8,512 nt of DNA, taken from Thermoguttaceae bacterium. Lineage in GTDB: Bacteria > Planctomycetota > Planctomycetia > Pirellulales > Thermoguttaceae. The stretch's first letter is position 1; every line of letters starts with the position of its first letter. The translations under genes and the position numbers were made by a program. The stretch lies in NCBI GenBank assembly GCA_017549085.1, contig JAFYVO010000120.1, forward strand, positions 1 to 8,512. The letters run 5' to 3'. Positions 1-6,184 of this stretch are shown one piece after another. The notes under the pieces are model-generated. The model was not told where the DNA came from, did not search any database, and saw only the letters and a program-made list of their open reading frames with translations.

Positions 1-515
1 GTGCACGCTGCCATTGCCCAGATCCCCCAGGTGGCGATCGACGCGCTGGCGGTGGAGCGGCCTTCGGCTCTGGTTTTGCTGGAGCAGGTGAAGACGGGGG
101 TCCCCTATTACATGGTGATCCCTCTGGTGCTGATCATTGCCCTGTCTTTCATGGGGCTGCACACGATGCTCTGCCTTGGCGCGGGCATGGTGGCATCCCT
201 GATCTTCGGCGTGATCGCCGGGACCACGGATGTGAGCACGTGGCTCAATGATCTGCTGCTGACGGGCTTCAGCGATGCGGGCAGTTGGACGGTGGTGATG
301 ATGCTGTGGGTGAGCGCCTTTGGCGGCATCATGAACAGCATGAATGCCTTCGAGCCTTTGGCCCGGCTGGTGGTGCGCCTGTCCCGCAATGTGCATCAGC
401 TGATGGGCTGGTGCGGTGTGCTGTGCCTGGCGGGTAACGCGGCGCTTGCCGACGAAGCGGCGCAGGTGGCGACGATGTCGCCCATCATCCGCGACATTGT
501 TGAACGCAACGTGGA
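1..515 (+). pseudogene. NhaC-family Na+/H+ antiporter fragment
   Basis: Residues 1-172 of the frame contain hydrophobic stretches at about 36-58, 60-75, 95-112 and 134-150. They carry stretches that I associate with NhaC-type sodium/proton antiporters: TGFSDAGSW (88-96), GGIMNSMNAF (108-117) and GNAALADE (145-152), followed by SPIIRDIVERNVE. In that family the sequence continues with several more membrane helices; here it stops and soluble PSP1 sequence follows. Leucine is CTG in 17 of 23 codons here but in 3 of 20 after residue 190, so the base use is foreign to the rest of the window. This is probably an internal piece of a transporter gene from other DNA. The right boundary is uncertain by about 20-30 bp. 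Confidence 0.6.
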
Positions 516-1416
516 GTGCGAAGACGAGGCGTCGCGCGGTTTCTTTCACGGCGTTAAGGCGATCATTCGGACGGCTCGCGGTTTGGAAGCCGCGACGATT
601 CTTTGCGAAACGAACGACGAAAAAATCGCGCAAATCCCGAACCTCACCGCGCCGACGACTTTCGTTCGTCGCGCCGACGAGTCCGACGAATGCGAACTTC
701 AAAAGATTAAAGCCAACGAAAAAGACGAATTCGAACGCTGTTTAAAAATCATTCGCCGAATGAAAATCGAAATGACGCTCGTTCGCGTCGAGCGGATTTT
801 CGGCGGCGAACGGGTCGTCGTTTATTACGTCGCCGACGGTCGCGTCGACTTCCGCGAACTCGTTCGCGCGCTGGCCGCCGAGTTCCAAACCCGCGTCGAA
901 ATGAAGCAAATCGGCGTTCGCGACGAAACGAAACTCCTCGCCGACGTCGGCGACTGCGGGCGCGAGGTTTGCTGCAACACCTACCTCGTCGCGATGCCGC
1001 CGGTCTCGATGAAGATGGCGAAACTGCAAAAAGCGACGCTCGACCCGACGAAAGTTTCCGGTCGCTGCGGACGCTTAAAGTGTTGTCTCCGTTACGAATA
1101 CGACTTTTACAACGAATTACAAAGCGCGTCGCCGGCGATCGGCGAAACGGTCGGAACGCCGGACGGACGCGGGAAAGTCGTCGCGCTCGAACTCTTCGCG
1201 CAACGCGTCGTCGTCGAGCTGGAAAACGGGGGCCGCCAATCGTTCGCGGTCGACGAACTCGATCGTCGCCGACGCTCGCGCCGTTGCGAACACTCCGACG
1301 CCGACGGCGAAACCAACGAACGCGGCTCGAACGAACGACGCAACAAACGCCGTTTCTCGCCGCGCGACGGCGAAGAGCCCGCGAAAACCTCGCGCCCCGA
1401 CGACGAGAAAAATTAA
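1..1416 (+). CDS. Chimeric frame: NhaC-type antiporter fragment joined to a PSP1-domain (RicT/YaaT-like) protein
   Basis: The 471-codon frame opens at the window edge with GTG, so its true 5' end is not visible. Residues 1 to about 172 read as a membrane transporter (separate entry). From about residue 184 it is a PSP1 protein: RTARGLE (190-196), then the typical cysteine-bearing core with C319, C324, C325 and the block VSGRCGRLKCCLRYEYDFY (352-370; C356, C361, C362). In Bacillus RicT (YaaT) such cysteines help bind iron-sulfur clusters in a complex acting in RNA maturation and development; the exact role here is inferred. The C-terminal 50 residues are charged and low in complexity. No in-frame Met lies between the join and the PSP1 core (the next is M254), so the native PSP1 start is missing. 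The PSP1 identity is strong; a working fusion is doubtful. Confidence 0.8.
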   Translation: MHAAIAQIPQVAIDALAVERPSALVLLEQVKTGVPYYMVIPLVLIIALSFMGLHTMLCLGAGMVASLIFGVIAGTTDVSTWLNDLLLTGFSDAGSWTVVMMLWVSAFGGIMNSMNAFEPLARLVVRLSRNVHQLMGWCGVLCLAGNAALADEAAQVATMSPIIRDIVERNVECEDEASRGFFHGVKAIIRTARGLEAATILCETNDEKIAQIPNLTAPTTFVRRADESDECELQKIKANEKDEFERCLKIIRRMKIEMTLVRVERIFGGERVVVYYVADGRVDFRELVRALAAEFQTRVEMKQIGVRDETKLLADVGDCGREVCCNTYLVAMPPVSMKMAKLQKATLDPTKVSGRCGRLKCCLRYEYDFYNELQSASPAIGETVGTPDGRGKVVALELFAQRVVVELENGGRQSFAVDELDRRRRSRRCEHSDADGETNERGSNERRNKRRFSPRDGEEPAKTSRPDDEKN

Positions 1417-2312
1417 CGGCGTTGAGCGCGCGCCGTCAAGTATTCGAGCAACGCTTTGTCGAACGGAACCGACGTGTCGAGTTCGACAAAGTCAAACTTC
1501 GCGTTCGACGCTTCGCGCCGGAACCGCTCGCGGAACTCGGCCAGCGCCGCTTCGTAATCGCCGCGAATCGAGTCCGCGTCGACGACGATTCGCTCGCCGG
1601 TCTCCGGGTCTTCGAGTTCGACGTCGCCGCGAAACGGGAATTTGACCTCCGCTTCGTCGAGAATGTGAAAGAGAATAACGTCGTGCCCGGCGTGTCGCAA
1701 GCGGTAAATCGCCCGCAACGTTTCCTCCGGGTCGCCGAGCAGGTCGGAGAAAATCATCGTCAGCGAAGCGCGTTTGAGCATCCCGGCCAACTGCGTCAAC
1801 GCGGCGGCGACGTCGGTCGTTCCGCTCGGTTCGAGATTCGCCAAGGTCGACAAAATCGACGCGAAGTGCGAACGCTTCGACTTCGGCGGGAGCGAACGGC
1901 GGATTTTCTCGTCGAACGCGACCAAGCCGACCGGGTCTTGCCGTCCGATCATCAGGTAACAGAGCGCCGCGGCCAACGAAATCGCGTATTCGAACTTCGA
2001 CGTTCCGCCGGAACCGACCGCCCGCCCCATCGACGCGCTCGCGTCGACGACGAGCCAACCGGTCATATTCGTTTCCGCTTCGTATTTACGGACGTAATAT
2101 TTATCGGTGCGCGCGAAAAGCCGCCAGTCGATATCTTTCGGGTCGTCGCCGCGCTCGTATTTGCGGTGTTCGCTGAACTCGACCGAAAAGCCTTGCAGCG
2201 GGCTCGCGTGCAGACCGTGCATAAAGCCCTTGACGATGAACTGCGCTTTCAGGTCGAGTCGCTTAATCGTCCGCGCGACCTTAGGGTCCAAATAAGATTC
2301 GCTGTTTCGCAT
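1413..2312 (-). CDS. DUF58 protein with vWA-like domain
   Basis: This 299-residue soluble protein has the DUF58 signature YERGDDPKDIDWRLFARTD (52-70) followed by YYVRKYEAET. A von Willebrand A-like fold then begins with the metal-binding (MIDAS) motif D90-A-S92-A-S94, with later matching acidic and hydroxyl positions near TT165-166 and FSD (188-190). Length is normal for the short, non-membrane DUF58 proteins. Family members usually sit beside a MoxR AAA+ ATPase and are thought to act with it as a chaperone-like or metal-insertion pair; no moxR lies next to it here. The ATG at 2312 has AAGGA at 2321-2317, four bases upstream, which supports this start. The gene is convergent with the PSP1 frame and their stop codons share the bases TTAA. 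The molecular substrate is unknown. Confidence 0.9.
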   Translation of the reverse strand: MRNSESYLDPKVARTIKRLDLKAQFIVKGFMHGLHASPLQGFSVEFSEHRKYERGDDPKDIDWRLFARTDKYYVRKYEAETNMTGWLVVDASASMGRAVGSGGTSKFEYAISLAAALCYLMIGRQDPVGLVAFDEKIRRSLPPKSKRSHFASILSTLANLEPSGTTDVAAALTQLAGMLKRASLTMIFSDLLGDPEETLRAIYRLRHAGHDVILFHILDEAEVKFPFRGDVELEDPETGERIVVDADSIRGDYEAALAEFRERFRREASNAKFDFVELDTSVPFDKALLEYLTARAQRR

Positions 2313-2368
2313 CCGTTCCTTCGTTTTCGCTTCGTTGACTTCGAAAAATTCCGTTCGTTCGAAAGGAG

Positions 2369-2400
2369 AAACGCCGCCCCCGGTTAAAAGGGCGACGTTT
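2369..2400 (-). terminator. Hairpin downstream of gspF, possible terminator
   Basis: The arms 2369-2379 and 2390-2400 pair over 11 positions around a 10-base loop. The pair 2374/2395 is a mismatch on the plus strand but a G-U wobble in minus-strand RNA, so the structure suits a minus-strand transcript. It lies 37 bases after the gspF stop and before the DUF58 start. The descending arm ends in TTT and is followed by CTCCTTTC, so the U-tract is weak. It could be a terminator, an attenuator or a processing site. Confidence 0.4.
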
Positions 2401-2436
2401 GCGCTTCCTAAAACCGCGTCGAGCGGCGGCGCGACG

Positions 2437-3651
2437 TCAGACCGACTCCGTCATCTGGAAGATCGGCAAGAGGAGCGCGATAATGATGTAAAAGACCGCG
2501 CCCGCGAGGATTAAGAGCATCATCGGTTCCAAGAGACGCACCATAACGTCGATTTTTTTCGCTAAGTCGCGCTCAAGGGACTCCGAGAGGTTGAGCAACA
2601 CCTTTTCCAACGTGTTCGACTCTTCCGCGATCGAAATCATCGTCATCGCTTGCGGCGGAATCAAGCCGCTGTCGGCCAACGGTTTCGACAACGGTTCCCC
2701 CGCCGAAACGCAATCGACCGCGTTTTCGACCGCGTGCTGCAGGAGAGCGTTCCCGGTCGAGCGCGAACTGATTTCGAGCGCGCGCAAAATCGGAACGCCG
2801 TTTTGCAGGAGCGTCCCCAAGACGCGGCAAAGTTTCGAAACGCAAGCGCCCTGCGCGACCGGGCCGACGACCGGCAACTTCAACTTCCAACGGTCCATCG
2901 CGCGGCGGCCGGCTTTCGTCTTCATCTGAATACGCGCCCAAACGAAGAGAACGAAGATTACCCCCAACGCGTAAAGGCCGTATTTTCCGCAAAAATCGCG
3001 AAACGCCAAGAGCCAAACGGTTACGATCGGCAAACTTTTCCCGCTGTCGACCAACGACTGAAACATCGGCTCGAACTTCGGAACGAACGCGATCAACAAC
3101 ACCGAAACGATCAAGACCCCGACGGTGAGCAAAACGGTCGGGTAAATCATCGCGCCGGTGATTTTCGAACGAATTTCCGCTTGGTCTTCCATAAACTTCG
3201 ACGTTCGTTTCAGCGCGTCTTCCAGGAACGCCCCTTCGGAACCGGCGCGAATAACGCTAATCGTTAAGTCGTCGAAGACTTTCGAGTGCGACGCGAACGC
3301 CGCGTCGACGCTTTGCCCGTCCGCGACCTGTTCGCCGATGTCGGCGACAACTTCGCGCAAACGCGGGTGCGGCGTCTGTTTCCCGAGCGCGTTAAAAGCG
3401 GTCAAGACGGGAACGCCGTTTTCGAGAAGTTCGCTCAACTGCGTTAAAAAAGCGGCGATCGCGGTCGCGGGCGGCTTGCGAGCGAACCACTTCGACAAGT
3501 CGACGTCGTTTTTGTGCGCGTCCTCGACGGAAATCGGGAAAAGACGCTGCGCCGCCAAGCGGTCGAGAACTTCTTTCTTGGTGTTCGCCGTCATATGCCC
3601 GACGACGTCTTTTCCGGCGCTATTTTTCGCTTTATATTTAAAATCCGGCAT
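2437..3651 (-). CDS. gspF: Type II secretion / type IV pilus inner-membrane platform protein (GspF/PilC family)
   Basis: The protein has 404 residues, the usual GspF/PilC length. It starts MPDFKYKAKNSAGK, matching the family's N-terminal 'y.Y.a.d..G' segment. Two T2SSF domains follow (about 69-192 and 272-396), each with the 'L..ll..GvPil.aL' motif: QLSELLENGVPVLTAFNAL (71-89) and LGTLLQNGVPILRALEI (278-294). Membrane helices are evident at about 170-191, 224-239 and 374-397. In this family the protein sits in the inner membrane and couples the assembly ATPase to pseudopilin or pilin polymerisation. I chose the ATG at 3651; the frame stays open 22 codons further, but those are Arg-rich and overlap an intergenic repeat. 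No clear Shine-Dalgarno precedes either start. No other gsp or pil gene is visible, so whether it serves secretion or pili cannot be told. Confidence 0.92.
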   Translation of the reverse strand: MPDFKYKAKNSAGKDVVGHMTANTKKEVLDRLAAQRLFPISVEDAHKNDVDLSKWFARKPPATAIAAFLTQLSELLENGVPVLTAFNALGKQTPHPRLREVVADIGEQVADGQSVDAAFASHSKVFDDLTISVIRAGSEGAFLEDALKRTSKFMEDQAEIRSKITGAMIYPTVLLTVGVLIVSVLLIAFVPKFEPMFQSLVDSGKSLPIVTVWLLAFRDFCGKYGLYALGVIFVLFVWARIQMKTKAGRRAMDRWKLKLPVVGPVAQGACVSKLCRVLGTLLQNGVPILRALEISSRSTGNALLQHAVENAVDCVSAGEPLSKPLADSGLIPPQAMTMISIAEESNTLEKVLLNLSESLERDLAKKIDVMVRLLEPMMLLILAGAVFYIIIALLLPIFQMTESV

Positions 3652-3661
3652 AAAAGTTTCG

Positions 3662-3698
3662 CGTTGTTCGGAGGGGGGAAAGTCCGCTCGCCGTCGGA
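3662..3698. repeat. 37-bp direct repeat, copy 1
   Basis: This copy matches 3728-3764 at 36 of 37 positions (G at 3678 versus A at 3744), with a 66-bp period. It contains a short run of G and ends in CGCTCGCCGTCGGA. In this copy the bases 3680-3686 can pair with 3695-3701 (7 bp, 8-base loop). It begins 11 bp upstream of the chosen gspF start, so it lies in the gspF leader. Confidence 0.85.
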
Positions 3699-3727
3699 CT
3701 TGTCGCCGTCGGCGCATTTTCCGAAAC

Positions 3728-3764
3728 CGTTGTTCGGAGGGGGAAAAGTCCGCTCGCCGTCGGA
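3728..3764. repeat. 37-bp direct repeat, copy 2
   Basis: This is the second copy of the element at 3662-3698, with one difference. Flanking bases differ, so only 4 bp (TCCG/CGGA) of the copy-1 hairpin remain. The two copies are separated by 29 bp of unrelated sequence. Two copies are too few to call an array; an interspersed intergenic repeat is the simplest reading. Confidence 0.85.
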
Positions 3765-3789
3765 GCGCGCCCGCTCAAAAGGGCGACGC
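3765..3789 (-). other. Intergenic hairpin sharing a motif with the 2369-2400 hairpin
   Basis: Bases 3765-3772 pair with 3781-3789 (5 + 3 bp with A3786 bulged) around the loop 3773-3780. On the minus strand the leading arm and loop read CGTCGCCCTTTT (3788-3777), the same 12 bases found in the hairpin downstream of gspF (2397-2386). It lies in the glgA-gspF gap. A terminator or processing role is possible; no U-tract follows. Confidence 0.35.
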
Positions 3790-3816
3790 GCTCGACGGCG
3801 CAAAGCGTTGAGTTGC

Positions 3817-3850
3817 GTCGAGAGCGGCCGTTCCAAGGGGGCCGCTCGAC
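3817..3850 (-). terminator. GC-rich hairpin just after glgA, possible terminator
   Basis: The arms 3817-3829 and 3840-3850 form an 11-bp stem with a 2-base bulge (3822-3823) and a 10-base loop. The structure starts 13 bases beyond the glgA stop on the minus strand, where an intrinsic terminator would be expected. No run of U follows the stem, so it may instead protect the 3' end or work with another factor. Confidence 0.45.
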
Positions 3851-3863
3851 GGCGACGCGGAGC

Positions 3864-5417
3864 TTAGCCGATCAGTTTTTCGTAAAGCTCGGCGTATTTG
3901 CGCGCGCTTTGCTCCCAAGAGAGGTCGAGCGACATCGCCGTTTTCATCATTTGCGCCCAATCGTTCGGACGACGACGGTAACAGTGGAGCGCCCAATCCA
4001 TCGCCTTGGCCATATCTTCGGGGGTCCCCCAATAGAAGATGAAGCCGTCGGCGACGCCCGCGTCGATATTTTCGTCCGACGCGTTGACAACGGAGTCGCG
4101 CAAACCGCCGACGTCGCGAACGAGCGGAAGCGTCCCGTATCGGAGCGAGTACATTTGGTTAAGGCCGCACGGTTCGTAACGGCTCGGCATCAGGAAGACG
4201 TCGGCGCCCGCTTCGATTTGGTGCGAAAGCTCGACGGAGAAGGTCGCGCGAACGGCGAAGTTGCGCGGATAGCGAGCCGCCAACGCCATAAAGCGGTCGG
4301 TGAACGCGCGGTCGCCGGATCCGAGGATCGCGAACTGCACATTTTCCTTTTCGATAAACTCGCCCGCCAAGTCGGCGATCAGGTCGAGCCCTTTTTGTTC
4401 GTCGAAACGGCTGACGACGCCAAACAAGGGAGTTCGCGCTTCGACCGGGAGCCCAAGCTGCTCTTGCAACGCGGCTTTGCACTTCGGTTTGTTTTCGAGA
4501 ACCGTGTCGACGTCGTAATTCGCGGCGATGAAGCGGTCGGTCGCCGGATTCCAATCGTCGACGTCGACGCCGTTCAAAATGCCGGTCAAGTCGGCGGCGC
4601 GGTTTTGGAGAACGCCTTGCAACTTTTCTCCGAACGCTTCCGTTTGGATTTCTTGCGCGTACGACGGACTGACGGTCGTGATCGCGTCGCTGAAAACGAT
4701 CCCGGATTTCAGGAGGTTCAGCTGTCCGTAAAACTCCATTTTGTCGTAAGCGAAATAGCTCCAATCGAGGCCGGTCAGCTCCATCGCGCCGCGCCAAAAC
4801 CGCCCTTGGTGCCGCATGTTGTGAAGCGTCAAAACGGATTTGATCTTATCGAAGCGGTTCGCCGGGAGTTCCGGATCGGTCAAGCGCGGACGCACGCCGA
4901 AAAACGTCGACGGCTCGTTCGTAAAGCGCGAACGCGATTTGTACGACGCTTCCAAAAAGACCGGGAGAAGCCCCGTTTGCCAGTCGTTCGCGTGCAAAAT
5001 ATCGACGTCGAGGTCGAGCGCCGCGATCAATTCCAAAACCGCGCGGCAGAAGAACGAATAACGCTCGCAGTTGTCGCCGTAATCGACGCCTTGGTAATTG
5101 TAAAGACCGTCGCGATAAAAATAATCGTCGTGTTCGATGAAATAAACGTCGACTTCGGAACCGGCGAGTTTCGCGTGCCGGACGCCCGCGCCTTTCACGA
5201 CGTTTCCGACGCGAACGTCGAGCGCGACGCCGCGAAGAGGAGTCAAACGTTCGCCGGAACGCTCGAAATATTCGCGAACGCACTTGTACAGCGGCGTAAC
5301 GATCGTCGCTTTATGCCCGAGTTGAGACAACGCTTTCGGCAGCGCGCCGCAAACGTCCGCCAACCCGCCCGTTTTGGAAAACGGCGCCGCTTCGCTGGTC
5401 GCAAATAAGATATGCAT
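3864..5417 (-). CDS. glgA: Glycogen (starch) synthase, ADP-glucose type
   Basis: This is a GT5-family glycosyltransferase of 517 residues that transfers glucose from ADP-glucose to the non-reducing end of an alpha-1,4-glucan in the cytoplasm. The N-terminal catalytic domain opens with MHILFATSEAAPFSKTGGLADV; KTGGLAD (15-21) is the ADP-glucose-binding motif. HANDWQTG (142-149), LTLHN (196-200), TTVSPSYAQEI (247-257) and ILNGVDVDDWNP (280-291) follow. The second domain carries VVSRFDEQKGLDLI (334-347) and PSRYEPCGLNQMYSLRYGTLP (411-431), with E415 at the conserved acidic position and the VGGLRDSV loop. Residues about 160-192 look longer than in E. coli GlgA. The ATG at 5417 has AAGGAG at 5428-5423 five bases upstream, a strong ribosome site. 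The gene is divergent from recJ; no other glycogen gene is visible. Confidence 0.96.
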   Translation of the reverse strand: MHILFATSEAAPFSKTGGLADVCGALPKALSQLGHKATIVTPLYKCVREYFERSGERLTPLRGVALDVRVGNVVKGAGVRHAKLAGSEVDVYFIEHDDYFYRDGLYNYQGVDYGDNCERYSFFCRAVLELIAALDLDVDILHANDWQTGLLPVFLEASYKSRSRFTNEPSTFFGVRPRLTDPELPANRFDKIKSVLTLHNMRHQGRFWRGAMELTGLDWSYFAYDKMEFYGQLNLLKSGIVFSDAITTVSPSYAQEIQTEAFGEKLQGVLQNRAADLTGILNGVDVDDWNPATDRFIAANYDVDTVLENKPKCKAALQEQLGLPVEARTPLFGVVSRFDEQKGLDLIADLAGEFIEKENVQFAILGSGDRAFTDRFMALAARYPRNFAVRATFSVELSHQIEAGADVFLMPSRYEPCGLNQMYSLRYGTLPLVRDVGGLRDSVVNASDENIDAGVADGFIFYWGTPEDMAKAMDWALHCYRRRPNDWAQMMKTAMSLDLSWEQSARKYAELYEKLIG

Positions 5418-5439
5418 CGTTTCTCCTTCCTAACCGTCG

Positions 5440-5473
5440 CGGACGCGGCGAGCGTTGGCAACGTCCGCGTCCG
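5440..5473 (-). promoter_or_regulatory. Hairpin in the glgA leader
   Basis: A 9-bp perfect GC-rich stem (5440-5448 with 5465-5473) encloses a second 4-bp stem (5453-5456 with 5460-5463) closed by three bases. On the minus-strand transcript it ends 11 bases upstream of the glgA ribosome site, and runs of U precede it. It is well placed to affect translation or transcript stability, but there is no match to a riboswitch I know. The function is inferred from position only. Confidence 0.4.
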
Positions 5474-5574
5474 AAAAACTTCAAAAATCGTCGAGTCAAA
5501 CGTCGAGCGGAGGCTCTCGCGCTCCAATCGCAAGCGCGCCGAACCGGTCGGCCGCCGTCCCTAAGGGAACGCGT

Positions 5575-5603
5575 AAAATAGGAACCGTCGAACGTTTAGT
5601 CAA
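5575..5603 (-). promoter_or_regulatory. Putative sigma70-type promoter for glgA
   Basis: On the minus strand TTGACT (5603-5598) is followed after exactly 17 bases by TATTTT (5580-5575), matching the -35 consensus at 5 of 6 and the -10 at 4 of 6 positions. Transcription would start near 5568, giving a leader of about 150 bases that contains the 5440-5473 hairpin. A small dyad (GTCCCTAAGGGAAC, 5557-5570) overlaps the predicted start and could be an operator. None of this is tested. Confidence 0.45.
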
Positions 5604-5919
5604 AATAGCGAAACTAGTTAAAACGGGGAGCCAACCAAACCGCCGACGCGCCGCTCTTACTATTAATTTACCATAAATTGACGAATTGCAAAGTTGCGCG
5701 CGCCGTCGAGCGGCCAAAATTCGCATTTTTTAAATTTTCGTCCGAAAAAATTTCTTTTTTTCCTCCGCCAACCCGCCCCAATCCACCCAATCGACGCAAT
5801 CGATTCAAACGCAAACCCGCCAACCCTTTTTGCCCCGCCGCGTCGAGCGCCGACGCCGCGCCAATTTGCCGATTATCGAGAAAAAAACGGAAAGTTCAAT
5901 TTCGCGCCCCCGCGCCCCC
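5604..5919. other. Middle of the glgA-recJ intergenic region, no gene seen
   Basis: Small frames exist here on both strands, but none has a recognisable product, a ribosome site or the codon pattern of the neighbours. The sequence is lower in GC than the genes: there is an A/T-rich patch at 5660-5690 and poly-T stretches at 5731-5762. A Shine-Dalgarno-less, C-rich and A-rich segment follows to about 5919. I see no tRNA or known RNA fold. Confidence 0.6.
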
Positions 5920-5949
5920 TTGACGCGCTCCCCCTTTCCAGCTTAAAAT
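5920..5949 (+). promoter_or_regulatory. Putative sigma70-type promoter for recJ
   Basis: TTGACG (5920-5925) and TAAAAT (5944-5949) are separated by 18 bases, each matching the consensus at 5 of 6 positions. Transcription would begin near 5956, leaving a leader of roughly 230 bases before the recJ ATG. This is the best-looking promoter in the window, but GC-rich planctomycete promoters are poorly known, so the call is tentative. Confidence 0.5.
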
Positions 5950-5955
5950 AACGCC

Positions 5956-6184
5956 GGGAGCCGTCGACTTCGCGCCCGTCGCCGCGTCGTTTTTCCCTTT
6001 TGGCCCCTTTTATTTTACCCCGTTTCCCTCGTTTGTCGACAACGCCGATTTTACCCGTTTCCCCCTTATCCGTTTTTTTCCCCGTTTTATTTATTTTCCG
6101 TTTTCACCGTTTATTTTACCGGTCGCCCCGTTTTTTGACGTCGGCTTGAAGCGTTCCCGTTAAACGTCGGCGTCCGTTCCACCT
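5956..6184 (+). promoter_or_regulatory. Long pyrimidine-rich recJ leader
   Basis: From about 5990 to 6136 the plus strand is almost all C and T. By my count 94 of 120 bases at 6001-6120 are pyrimidines, with 38 C against 13 G. It holds two near-copies of ATTTTACCCCGTTTCCC (6012-6028 and 6048-6063, the second one C shorter). Such C-rich, G-poor, weakly folding RNA resembles Rho-loading sites, so Rho-dependent control of recJ is possible. The ATG at 6185 has no visible Shine-Dalgarno. No open frame here looks coding. Confidence 0.4.

Noticed and set aside
1..1416. A genuine membrane-anchored PSP1 regulator
   Set aside because: The helices match a transporter core and not a simple anchor, and codon use changes at the join. 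A misjoin or recombination explains it better, though it is not excluded.
969..2387. A 472-codon plus-strand open frame opposite the DUF58 gene
   Set aside because: It is very rich in Arg, starts inside the PSP1 gene and shows no known motif. Long antisense frames are expected opposite genes rich in TCG/GAC/GTC codons, and the minus-strand protein has clear DUF58 motifs.
3662..3764. CRISPR array
   Set aside because: Only two repeats with one 29-bp spacer, a G-rich unit, no third copy and no cas gene nearby.
3591..3836. An 81-codon minus-strand frame carrying SDGERTFPPPNN twice
   Set aside because: It has no ribosome site, overlaps the gspF start in another frame and owes its repeat to the DNA repeat. 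I keep the DNA repeat as a finding but do not call a gene.
3813..5408. A 531-codon plus-strand open frame opposite glgA
   Set aside because: It is a mirror of the glgA codons with an Arg/Val/Asp-rich, motif-free translation. GlgA on the minus strand is certain.
5455..5951. Several short frames (62-85 codons) on both strands in the glgA-recJ gap
   Set aside because: None has a start signal, a recognisable domain or the neighbours' codon pattern, and they overlap the promoter-like sequences.
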